From: an uncultured Lachnospiraceae bacterium
GTDB lineage: Bacteria; Bacillota; Clostridia; Lachnospirales; Lachnospiraceae
NCBI GenBank assembly: GCA_905236545.1
Contig: CAJOQO010000313.1
Coordinates: forward strand, 1 to 8,398
Direction of reading: 5' to 3'
DNA length: 8,398 bases
Numbering within the stretch: the first letter of the stretch is position 1; each line of letters opens with the position of its first letter. The position numbers and the translations under genes were made by a program. Positions 1 through 4,654 of the stretch are shown here, piece after piece. The notes below the pieces were generated by a model. The model was not told where the DNA came from. It saw only the letters and a program-made list of their open reading frames with translations, and ran no database searches.

Positions 1-69
1 CTCGTTCAGTTCCATAACACTCAGTTCCTTGATCGCCTCGATAAACTCGGCAGTAGTAAGCTTTGCCAT
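1..69 (-). CDS. rplL: 50S ribosomal protein L7/L12, N-terminal fragment (runs off the window)
   Basis: Only the first 23 codons are inside the window; the gene continues past position 1. The visible peptide, MAKLTTAEFIEAIKELSVME then LNE, fits the helical N-terminal domain of L7/L12, which dimerises and docks on the C-terminal helix of L10 to form the ribosomal stalk that recruits translation GTPases. The ATG at 69-67 follows a perfect AGGAGG (85-80) by 10 nt. The gene lies 178 nt downstream of rplJ with no terminator seen between them, so the two are probably one transcript. L7/L12 is needed in several copies per L10, which fits the strong ribosome binding site. The call rests on a short sequence plus its place after rplJ. 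Confidence 0.9.
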   Translation of the reverse strand, partial: MAKLTTAEFIEAIKELSVMELNE

Positions 70-247
70 GATTATGATTCCTCCTGTATTATTTCCAAAG
101 TTATTATCTGAATCCACTCAGGATCTGACTTCCGGTTTTCCGGATAACATCTGATCCTGTCCGAAGCGCCGCACAGCAGCCTGATTCCCCTCTCGATCCG
201 AAAAGCAGGCGGCCGGCAACATAAACCGTTCGATCCGTAACAGATCT
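70..247 (-). other. Long rplJ-rplL intergenic region with a composite hairpin
   Basis: This 178-nt gap lies between the rplJ stop and the rplL start. It contains a composite inverted repeat: outer arms CAGGATC (119-125) and GATCCTG (153-159), inner arms TCCGG (131-135) and CCGGA (140-144), and a four-base loop (136-139). No U-tract follows on the transcript strand, so it does not look like a terminator. A heptamer CGATCCG recurs at 194-200 and 231-237. I see no convincing -35/-10 pair and no small gene. The rplL ribosome binding site is at 80-85. Confidence 0.6.
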
Positions 248-778
248 TTACTCTGCCGCCGGTGCTTCTTCCGCCGGAGCCGCAGCTGCCGCAGACGGAT
301 CCTTCTCGGCGATCTGCTTGATCACTCTCGCGAAGTTCGCAACCGGGCTCTGCATCGATCCAAACAGTCTTCCCAGCAGGACTTCTCTTCCCGGGATATC
401 CGCCAGCGCCTGAACAGACGCTTCATCATAAAACTTACCCTCGATCACGCCGCCAACCATATGGATGGTCGGATTCGCCTTGAGGTGCTTTTTGATGATG
501 CGGGCCGGTGCAGTAGCGTCGTCCCTGGAGATCGCGATCGCGTTCGCTCCATGCAGATGCGGGCACAGCCCCTCGAACTCCGTTCCCTTGAAAGCGAAGT
601 TCATCATCGTGTTCTTGTATACCTTGTAGATGATGCCTGCCTCACGCAGTTCCTTGCGCAGCGCAGTATCACCGGCAACCGTGATTCCAAGATAGTTTAC
701 AAGAACAACCGCATCCGCGTCTTTGACGTTCGCAGAAATCTCATCTACGATCGGCTGCTTCAGTTCCACTTTTGCCAT
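248..778 (-). CDS. rplJ: 50S ribosomal protein L10
   Basis: L10 (176 aa, within the usual 165-180) anchors L7/L12 dimers to the 23S GTPase centre and, complexed with L7/L12, represses its own operon. Family marks are MAKVELKQPIV at the start, VLVNYLGITV and LRKELREAG-YKVYKNT around residues 25-57, and the C-terminal L12-binding helix near FARVIKQIAEKD. An Ala/Glu/Pro-rich tail ends the protein, as in many clostridial L10s. The frame is open upstream to 868, but that stretch lies in the leader RNA. The ATG at 778 has AAGGAGG (793-787) eight bases upstream, whereas the in-frame ATG at 784 would sit only 2 nt from it and is not usable. Expression is probably controlled by the leader and attenuator just upstream. 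Confidence 0.97.
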   Translation of the reverse strand: MAKVELKQPIVDEISANVKDADAVVLVNYLGITVAGDTALRKELREAGIIYKVYKNTMMNFAFKGTEFEGLCPHLHGANAIAISRDDATAPARIIKKHLKANPTIHMVGGVIEGKFYDEASVQALADIPGREVLLGRLFGSMQSPVANFARVIKQIAEKDPSAAAAAPAEEAPAAE

Positions 779-826
779 AACCATTACCTCCTTATAGATT
801 CTGTAATGACCGCAAAAGAAAGAAAT

Positions 827-863
827 AAAAAACGCCTTCTCTGCCACGACGCAGGAAGACGCG
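827..863 (-). terminator. Transcription attenuator before rplJ
   Basis: The transcript can form a hairpin ending in a six-U run (832-827). The left arm is CGC-(GT)-CTTC-CTGC (863-851), the loop is six bases (850-845), and the right arm is GCAG-(A)-GAAG-GCG (844-833), with two small bulges. It sits about 85 nt into the rplJ leader and ends 48 nt before the gene, so it is an attenuator, not an operon end. AAAACGCC further upstream (903-896) is a perfect complement of GGCGUUUU (836-829), which includes the terminator arm and U-tract, and so could act as the antiterminator. Confidence 0.75.
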
Positions 864-883
864 CTCATTCAATAAGAATTCAC

Positions 884-950
884 ACTTCCTCGGCAGGCGT
901 TTTCACATTATACCCTTACGGGAACCTGCTGTCTTCGGCAGTCATCTTCG
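884..950 (-). promoter_or_regulatory. L10 leader RNA (ribosomal protein L10 autoregulatory element)
   Basis: The leader matches the pattern of the Firmicutes L10 leader: a small CTG..CAG hairpin around CTGCCGAAGACAG, then GCAGG (929-925), a CCC-gtaa-GGG hairpin (922-913), and CCTGCCGAGGAAG with CCTGC (897-893) pairing back to GCAGG. In this family the L10(L12)4 complex binds the element and promotes termination at the attenuator downstream, as shown for the Bacillus subtilis rplJL operon. Here CCTGC directly follows the AAAACGCC antiterminator segment, so binding and antitermination would compete. The assignment is from remembered consensus features, without a covariance search. Confidence 0.82.
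907..935 (-). promoter_or_regulatory. Candidate second promoter inside the L10 leader
   Basis: A perfect TATAAT (912-907) lies 17 bases downstream of AAGACA (935-930), which matches four of the six -35 consensus bases. Transcription would begin near 900, inside the L10-binding element, and would skip its 5' half. It may be chance, because the AAGACAG segment is itself conserved leader sequence; only TATAAT is not expected from the RNA fold. Confidence 0.35.
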
Positions 951-952
951 GT

Positions 953-981
953 AAGATATCACTCCCTGCTCCCCTTGTCAA
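953..981 (-). promoter_or_regulatory. Promoter for rplJ-rplL
   Basis: A perfect -35 TTGACA (981-976) is followed after 17 bases by TATCTT (958-953, four of six consensus). Initiation would fall near 946, just ahead of the L10 leader core. It lies immediately after the rplA terminator, so rplJ-rplL has its own start separate from the rpmG-rplA operon. Confidence 0.75.
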
Positions 982-1005
982 GAACAAATGAACCGGACTG
1001 TGCCG

Positions 1006-1040
1006 AAAAAACTCCCGTACCATCCGGCACGGGAGTTTTG
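1006..1040 (-). terminator. Intrinsic terminator after rplA
   Basis: Eight-base-pair arms ACTCCCGT (1011-1018) and ACGGGAGT (1029-1036) flank a ten-base loop. On the minus-strand transcript the stem is followed by six U (1011-1006), and the arms extend with A-U pairs at the base. It closes the rpmG-secE-nusG-rplK-rplA transcript about 130 nt past the rplA stop. A-tracts on both sides mean it could also act on plus-strand transcripts. Confidence 0.85.
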
Positions 1041-1066
1041 ATAAGCGGTTTTGTTTTGTATGGAAA

Positions 1067-1169
1067 GGATGCTGCGAGATCTGCATCCGTGTCTGTCTTC
1101 CGCAGCGGCGGAAGAAATATCATCTGTCGTCAGCCAGCCTTCCGCACAGGGCAGAAGAGCTATTCTGCC
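1067..1169 (-). other. Cluster of inverted repeats in the rplA 3' region
   Basis: Three perfect inverted repeats lie between the rplA stop and its terminator: GGCAGAA/TTCTGCC (1150-1156/1163-1169, loop 6), CTTCCGC/GCGGAAG (1097-1103/1108-1114, loop 4) and GGATGC/GCATCC (1067-1072/1083-1088, loop 10). A third copy of CTTCCGC at 1139-1145 allows the middle arm to pair in two exclusive ways. None has its own U-tract. The role is unknown; possibilities include mRNA stability, processing, or a fold that helps the terminator. Confidence 0.5.
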
Positions 1170-1170
1170 G

Positions 1171-1863
1171 TCAGCCGAACTTGGCCGGGTTAAGCTTGAC
1201 GCCCGGACCCATCGTCGGAGCGATTACGACGCTTCTGAGGAAGGTTCCCTTCAGAGCGGCGGGTCTTGCCTTCACAATCGCGTCTGCGAGTGTCTGGAAG
1301 TTCTCCATCAGCTGTTCTTCGGTAAAGGACGCTTTCCCGATCGGTACATGGATGATGTTGGACTTGTCCAGCCTGTACTCAACCTTACCGGCTTTGATGT
1401 CAGCGATCGCCTTCGCGACATCCATCGTAACGGTACCGGCCTTCGGGTTCGGCATCAGGCCTTTCGGTCCGAGCACACGGCCCAGACGTCCGACAACGCC
1501 CATCATATCCGGAGTTGCAACTACGACATCAAAGTCCAGCCAGCCCTCATTCTGAATCTTCGGGATCAGCTCGTCGCCGCCTACGTAGTCAGCGCCGGCC
1601 GCTTTCGCTTCGTCTACCTTCTGGTTCTTGGCGAACACAAGGACACGGACGGTTCTGCCGGTTCCGTGCGGAAGGACGACAGCACCGCGGATCTGCTGGT
1701 CTGCGTGACGTCCGTCACAGCCTGTACGGAAATGAGCCTCGATGGTCTCATCAAACTTCGCAAAAGCGGTCTTCTTTACAAGAGCGACAGCTTCTTCTGT
1801 CTCATAGAGCCGGGAGCGGTCAATCTGCTTCGCGGCTTCCTGATATTTCTTTCCTCTTTTCAT
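1171..1863 (-). CDS. rplA: 50S ribosomal protein L1
   Basis: L1 (230 aa, normal length) forms the mobile L1 stalk on 23S rRNA that moves deacylated tRNA out of the E site, and in many bacteria represses its own operon by binding mRNA. The N-terminus [15 protein letters not shown], the [17 protein letters not shown] block (about residues 53-69) and the family signature [20 protein letters not shown] (about 125-144) identify it. The ATG at 1863 follows AGGAGG (1875-1870) by six bases. The gene lies 66 nt after rplK, and that gap contains a fold resembling the L1 rRNA target directly against the ribosome binding site. It is the last gene before the terminator at 1006-1040. Confidence 0.97.
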   Translation of the reverse strand: MKRGKKYQEAAKQIDRSRLYETEEAVALVKKTAFAKFDETIEAHFRTGCDGRHADQQIRGAVVLPHGTGRTVRVLVFAKNQKVDEAKAAGADYVGGDELIPKIQNEGWLDFDVVVATPDMMGVVGRLGRVLGPKGLMPNPKAGTVTMDVAKAIADIKAGKVEYRLDKSNIIHVPIGKASFTEEQLMENFQTLADAIVKARPAALKGTFLRSVVIAPTMGPGVKLNPAKFG

Positions 1864-1876
1864 GATATACCTCCTG

Positions 1877-1905
1877 GTGGTAATAGCGGGATGTCACCCT
1901 CCCAC
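1877..1905 (-). promoter_or_regulatory. Probable L1-binding mRNA site before rplA
   Basis: On the transcript the 29-nt element is GTGG, GA, GGG, loop TGACAT, CCC, GCTATTA, CCAC: two short helices separated by an asymmetric internal loop (2 nt against 7 nt). GTGGGAGG followed by an A/U-rich strand and ACCAC resembles the L1-binding region of 23S rRNA, as I recall it. The AGGAGG of rplA (1875-1870) begins one base after the element, so occupancy should block translation. Binding itself is an inference. Confidence 0.65.
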
Positions 1906-1929
1906 TGATTAAGCATGTCTCAAGTTTCC

Positions 1930-2355
1930 TCACTCCTCGACAACGATACCCATGGAACGGGCAGTTCCCGCTATCATGCTCATCGCAGCCTCGATGGAAC
2001 CGGCATTCAGATCCGGCATCTTCATCTCAGCGATCTCGCGGATCTTATCCTTTGAAATCGTCGCTACTTTGTCTTTGTTCGGAACACCTGAAGCCTTTGA
2101 CAGGCCGCATGCTTTCTTCAGAAGTACTGCTGCAGGCGGAGTCTTCGTAATAAAGCTGAAGGAACGATCCGCGTATACGGTGATTACAACCGGAATGATC
2201 AGATCCCCCTTGTCAGCGGTTCTTGCGTTGAACTCTTTTGTGAACTGCACGATATTAACGCCGTGCTGGCCAAGCGCCGGTCCTACCGGAGGAGCCGGGG
2301 TGGCCTTGCCTGCCGGAATCTGCAGCTTGATATAGCCTGTTACTTTCTTTGCCAT
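1930..2355 (-). CDS. rplK: 50S ribosomal protein L11
   Basis: L11 (141 aa, exactly typical) binds the 23S GTPase-associated centre, is the target region of thiostrepton, and is needed for RelA-type stringent sensing. The N-terminal domain has the proline-rich block [20 protein letters not shown] (residues 13-32). The C-terminal RNA-binding domain includes [14 protein letters not shown] (about 71-84) and ends with [12 protein letters not shown]. The ATG at 2355 follows AAGGAGG (2369-2363) by seven bases. The nusG stop is 43 nt upstream, and the gap between them holds an L1-site-like fold next to the ribosome binding site, so rplK and rplA translation may both respond to free L1. Confidence 0.98.
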   Translation of the reverse strand: MAKKVTGYIKLQIPAGKATPAPPVGPALGQHGVNIVQFTKEFNARTADKGDLIIPVVITVYADRSFSFITKTPPAAVLLKKACGLSKASGVPNKDKVATISKDKIREIAEMKMPDLNAGSIEAAMSMIAGTARSMGIVVEE

Positions 2356-2368
2356 GATTATGCCTCCT

Positions 2369-2397
2369 TGTGGTTCTGGCGGGAATTCCCTCCCACA
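2369..2397 (-). promoter_or_regulatory. Probable L1-binding mRNA site before rplK
   Basis: The element reads TGTGG, GA, GGG, loop AATT, CCC, GCCAGAA, CCACA on the transcript. It has the same helix, 2-nt, 3-bp and 7-nt internal-loop plan as the element before rplA. It starts two bases after the nusG stop codon and its last base overlaps the AAGGAGG of rplK (2369-2363). Repression of the L11-L1 operon by L1 binding upstream of rplK is established in Escherichia coli; this looks like its counterpart here. Confidence 0.7.
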
Positions 2398-2398
2398 C

Positions 2399-2995
2399 TT
2401 AATTCAATTTCGCGACATCTGCGAAGTCCATGCTGACAGGAGCGCCATTCATGAACTCGGGAATGCTGATCTTCACGGTTCTTCTGGACTCATCGATCTC
2501 GCGGACTTCTCCGATCGTATTCACCCAGACGCCATTCGTCACGCGGACGGAATCGCCGACCTCAAAGTCAACCTCGGTCACCGGAGCTCTGACGCCGAGA
2601 TTCAGCATCTCCTCCTCGCTCAGAGGAACCGGTTTGGTCGGCTCGGATCCTACGAACCCTGTCACGCCGCGTGTATTGCGAACGATATACCAGTTGTCTT
2701 CATTCATAATCATATGAACAAAAACATAACCCGGAAAGAGCTTCTTGTTCACAAGCTTCGCCTGCGCTGGTTTCTTCGGCTTCGGCGGGATACGCTCTCC
2801 CTCTTCGGTATACTGTACCTGGTCGGAGTTCTCATCCTCACCCTTTTTTACCTCGAGCACCTCCTGCGTAGGTACCCGCACCTCAAGGATCTGATCCTCA
2901 AGATGTCTGTTTTTGATCGTCTTATCCAGATTCGCCTTCACCTTATTCTCATATCCGGAATAAGTATGGCAGACGTACCAATTTGCCTGTGCCAT
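2399..2995 (-). CDS. nusG: Transcription termination/antitermination factor NusG
   Basis: NusG binds the RNA polymerase clamp through its NGN domain and modulates pausing and elongation; its KOW domain contacts Rho or ribosomal S10. The NGN domain begins [19 protein letters not shown] (residues 5-23) and includes the [11 protein letters not shown] strand (85-95) and [11 protein letters not shown] (107-117). The KOW motif follows [12 protein letters not shown] at 144-155. At 198 aa the protein is longer than the common 170-185: a charged, Pro/Lys-containing insert lies at about residues 52-82, between [12 protein letters not shown] and the LFPGY strand. The KOW segment also lacks the usual GPF. 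The ATG at 2995 follows AGGGAGA (3011-3005) by nine bases. It is co-transcribed with secE, 42 nt upstream. Confidence 0.96.
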   Translation of the reverse strand: MAQANWYVCHTYSGYENKVKANLDKTIKNRHLEDQILEVRVPTQEVLEVKKGEDENSDQVQYTEEGERIPPKPKKPAQAKLVNKKLFPGYVFVHMIMNEDNWYIVRNTRGVTGFVGSEPTKPVPLSEEEMLNLGVRAPVTEVDFEVGDSVRVTNGVWVNTIGEVREIDESRRTVKISIPEFMNGAPVSMDFADVAKLN

Positions 2996-3037
2996 GAAAA
3001 TCTATCTCCCTGTGTTTACTGCCTGTCTGTGCTTCGT

Positions 3038-3244
3038 TCAGAACAGTCCAAGCAGGACATCGATGCCGTTCTGGATCAGGAAGTCCAGGATTGCGATGAT
3101 GACTCCGAGGACGATCGAAACGATCGTGACCGTACCGGTCTTCTTGATAAGGTCGTCTCTGTTCGGCCAGATGATCTTACGGAACTCTGCCTTGACGCCC
3201 TCCCACCAGGTCCTGGTCTTCGAAACCTGCTGTTTTTCTGCCAT
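3038..3244 (-). CDS. secE: Preprotein translocase subunit SecE
   Basis: SecE is the clamp that holds the two halves of SecY together in the inner-membrane protein export channel. This short Gram-positive form (68 aa) has one membrane segment, about residues 38-60 (VTIVSIVLGVIIAILDFLI). It is preceded by the amphipathic helix and family motif WWEGVKAEFRKIIWPNRDDL (residues 13-32), in which the E..K..WP residues are conserved. The ATG at 3244 is preceded by AGAGGTAGGA-like sequence (3257-3248). It lies 22 nt after rpmG and 42 nt before nusG. A tRNA-Trp gene, which sits beside secE in some Firmicutes, is absent: the gap is too short. Confidence 0.95.
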   Translation of the reverse strand: MAEKQQVSKTRTWWEGVKAEFRKIIWPNRDDLIKKTGTVTIVSIVLGVIIAILDFLIQNGIDVLLGLF

Positions 3245-3266
3245 GATTCCTACCTCTCGTCACCCG

Positions 3267-3416
3267 TTACTTAGTTTCCTTATGCATCGTGTGCTTCTTG
3301 CAGAACGGGCAGTACTTCCTGACTTCCATCCTCTCCGGATGGTTCTTCTTTTCCTTTGTCAGGTTATAATTCCTGCGTTTGCATTCCGTGCACGCCAGCG
3401 TGATTCGTGTACGCAA
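3267..3416 (-). CDS. rpmG: 50S ribosomal protein L33, zinc-binding type
   Basis: This 49-aa gene starts at TTG and is easily missed. Its product begins [18 protein letters not shown] and ends [16 protein letters not shown], a textbook L33 with two CxxC pairs (C9/C12 and C36/C39) that bind one zinc. L33 sits near the E site of the large subunit. The TTG at 3416 gives the standard [12 protein letters not shown] start and has GAGGTGG (3428-3422) five bases upstream. A GTG four codons earlier (3425) is in frame but overlaps that site. The four cysteines make this the zinc (C+) type; Firmicutes often also carry a zinc-free paralogue elsewhere. It is the first gene of the rpmG-secE-nusG-rplK-rplA operon, about 107 nt after the predicted transcription start. 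Confidence 0.94.
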   Translation of the reverse strand: MRTRITLACTECKRRNYNLTKEKKNHPERMEVRKYCPFCKKHTMHKETK

Positions 3417-3421
3417 AACTT

Positions 3422-3428
3422 CCACCTC
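3422..3428 (-). promoter_or_regulatory. Ribosome binding site selecting the TTG start of rpmG
   Basis: GAGGTGG lies five bases before TTG at 3416. It is the only Shine-Dalgarno-like match near the L33 N-terminus and supports the TTG over the in-frame GTG that it overlaps. Confidence 0.65.
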
Positions 3429-3454
3429 GCCTTTCTATAATTCATGTCGCAGCA

Positions 3455-3508
3455 GGCAGCCGCTTAAACTGCCTTCCGGTACCCTCAGGACGCACTTCCA
3501 GAGGGACC
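3455..3508 (-). other. Structured 5' leader of the rpmG operon
   Basis: Two hairpins lie between the predicted start (near 3523) and rpmG. The first (3508-3478) pairs GGT, CCCTC and GGA with TCC, GAGGG and ACC, with a U-U mismatch, one bulged U and a six-base loop. The second (3473-3455) pairs GGCAG with CTGCC around nine bases. No U-tract follows either, so neither looks like an attenuator. I do not recognise the fold as a known ribosomal-protein leader. Confidence 0.45.
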
Positions 3509-3529
3509 CGTCTTTCCATACGCCCGCCA

Positions 3530-3559
3530 ATTATAGCACCGCCATTACAGGGGCGTCAA
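3530..3559 (-). promoter_or_regulatory. Promoter of the rpmG-secE-nusG-rplK-rplA operon
   Basis: A perfect -10 TATAAT (3535-3530) lies 18 bases from -35 TTGACG (3559-3554, five of six consensus bases). The predicted start near 3523 leaves a leader of about 107 nt before the TTG of rpmG. This is the strongest sigma-A-type promoter in the window. Confidence 0.8.
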
Positions 3560-3593
3560 GGAAGAAATCAAATCATCCTCTCCGGCAGCCCCC

Positions 3594-3617
3594 TCCCGGT
3601 TACAGCCCCGGTTACAG
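3594..3617 (-). repeat. 12-bp tandem duplication after the aldolase gene
   Basis: Two adjacent 12-bp units (3594-3605 and 3606-3617), TCCCGGTTACAG and CCCCGGTTACAG, differ at one base. They lie in the 73 nt between the aldolase stop and the -35 box of the rpmG promoter. I see no intrinsic terminator in this stretch. Confidence 0.7.
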
Positions 3618-3632
3618 GTCTCACCCTCTCTT

Positions 3633-4499
3633 TTATCTGTACAATACAGCCTTTCCCGTCGTCCGGAACAGGTCAAGCTTATGCTTTGCGACAACCTTCA
3701 TCGCTTCGATGCAGGGAGGCTCGATCTCATTCGGTTCTCTCAGGCTCCGGTCCTGCAGCACCTCGCGCATCTTGTCAAAGTACGCAGCCTTGATATCGGA
3801 GGAAATGTTAATCTTATTGACGCCAAGGGTCACCGACTCGCCGATCTCCCTGTCCGGATTGTTGGAACCGCCGTGAAGAACGAGCGGGCAGTCCACCTTT
3901 GCCTCGATCGCTTTCAGGATATCCAGCTTCAGCTCCGGCTTCATGCCGGCCGGGTACAGTCCGTGGCAGGTTCCGATCGCGACCGCCAGTGTATCCACGC
4001 CTGTCTCCTTCACGAACTTCGCGGCATCGTCCGGATTCGTGTAGATGATCTGCGCAGCTCCGCCTTCCAGGTCAGCAGGATTGGTGGTTCCGATCGTTCC
4101 AAGCTCGGCCTCGACAGAAACATCGACGGGATGCGCCGCCTCGACAACCTTCTTTGCGCCGGCAATGTTCTCTTCGAAAGGAAGGTGCGCTCCGTCAAAC
4201 ATGACGGAAGTAAACCCGTTCTGAATCGCATAGATGATCGTGCCGAAATCACTGCAGTGATCCAGATGGATGCAGACCGGCACGGGAGATTTCATCGCTC
4301 TCTCCCGGATGCCCGTGACAAAGTCGGGGCCGGTGAAGGCCAGCTCATCCGGATGGATCTCCAGGATCACAGGAGAACCGGTCTCCTCACACAGATCCAT
4401 GATGCCCAGAAACATGGACCAGTCACTCATATTGAACGCGGGGATCGCAAACCTGTGCTCCTTCGCAACCGAAAGAATCTCTTTCATATTCATTAACAT
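3633..4499 (-). CDS. Class II ketose-bisphosphate aldolase (fructose/tagatose-bisphosphate aldolase family)
   Basis: This is a zinc-dependent aldolase that should cleave a ketose 1,6-bisphosphate (fructose or tagatose) to dihydroxyacetone phosphate and glyceraldehyde 3-phosphate in the cytoplasm. Residues for the chemistry are present: HLDHCSD (78-84) with catalytic D80 and zinc ligand H81, VEAELG (129-134), GTCHGLYP with zinc ligand H179, LHGGS (208-212) with zinc ligand H209, and the phosphate-binding NISSD (231-235). At 288 aa it fits Firmicutes class II enzymes. The ATG at 4499 follows AAGGAGG (4515-4509) by nine bases. The frame is open for 53 more codons to an ATG overlapping the truA stop, but that part is repeat-derived. 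Substrate cannot be fixed from sequence, so no symbol is given. No promoter was seen, so read-through from truA (155 nt away) is possible. Confidence 0.9.
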   Translation of the reverse strand: MLMNMKEILSVAKEHRFAIPAFNMSDWSMFLGIMDLCEETGSPVILEIHPDELAFTGPDFVTGIRERAMKSPVPVCIHLDHCSDFGTIIYAIQNGFTSVMFDGAHLPFEENIAGAKKVVEAAHPVDVSVEAELGTIGTTNPADLEGGAAQIIYTNPDDAAKFVKETGVDTLAVAIGTCHGLYPAGMKPELKLDILKAIEAKVDCPLVLHGGSNNPDREIGESVTLGVNKINISSDIKAAYFDKMREVLQDRSLREPNEIEPPCIEAMKVVAKHKLDLFRTTGKAVLYR

Positions 4500-4508
4500 G
4501 GGTACATT

Positions 4509-4515
4509 CCTCCTT
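4509..4515 (-). promoter_or_regulatory. Ribosome binding site that fixes the aldolase start
   Basis: AAGGAGG lies nine bases before the ATG at 4499 and favours MLMNMKEIL as the N-terminus over the 53-codon in-frame extension that begins at 4658. Two further in-frame ATGs at 4493 and 4487 are less well spaced. Confidence 0.8.
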
Positions 4516-4525
4516 ATCCTCTGAT

Positions 4526-4597
4526 TTTTCTGTTCTGTCTCTTTTGTCTGTTTTATCTCTATTGTCTGTTTTATCTCTTTTGTCTGTTTTGTCCGGT
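4526..4597 (-). repeat. 18-bp tandem repeat array between truA and the aldolase
   Basis: Four units with an 18-bp period lie at 4526-4543 (degenerate), 4544-4561, 4562-4579 and 4580-4597 (partial match). The plus-strand unit is TTGTCTGTTTTATCTCTW; the two central units differ at one base. On the transcript the array is an A-rich, almost unstructured purine tract just before the aldolase ribosome binding site. Because 18 is a multiple of three, it keeps two reading frames open, encoding TKQTKEIKQT-like and KTDKRDKTDN-like peptides. Confidence 0.85.
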
Positions 4598-4654
4598 TCC
4601 GCTGCCTTTCCGTCAGGAGGCCGGGAATCAGGGATGTTGACTGTCTTCCGGTTC

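Noticed and set aside
779..868. A 30-residue N-terminal extension of L10.
   Set aside because: It covers the attenuator and the ribosome binding site; the 778 start is the one spaced correctly.
1051..1908. Long plus-strand open frames opposite rplA, and similar ones opposite nusG, the aldolase, truA and the ecf genes.
   Set aside because: They are antisense shadows of well-identified genes, with no family resemblance or ribosome binding site. GC-rich coding DNA commonly leaves the opposite strand open.
3245..3266. A tRNA-Trp gene between rpmG and secE, found there in some Firmicutes.
   Set aside because: The gap is only 22 nt and holds just the secE ribosome binding region.
3442..3519. A 25-codon open frame (MERRVPLEVRP...) in the rpmG leader, a possible leader peptide.
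   Set aside because: Its ATG is only about four bases from the predicted transcription start, it has no ribosome binding site, and its bases are explained by the hairpins. It has no run of a single amino acid typical of attenuation peptides.
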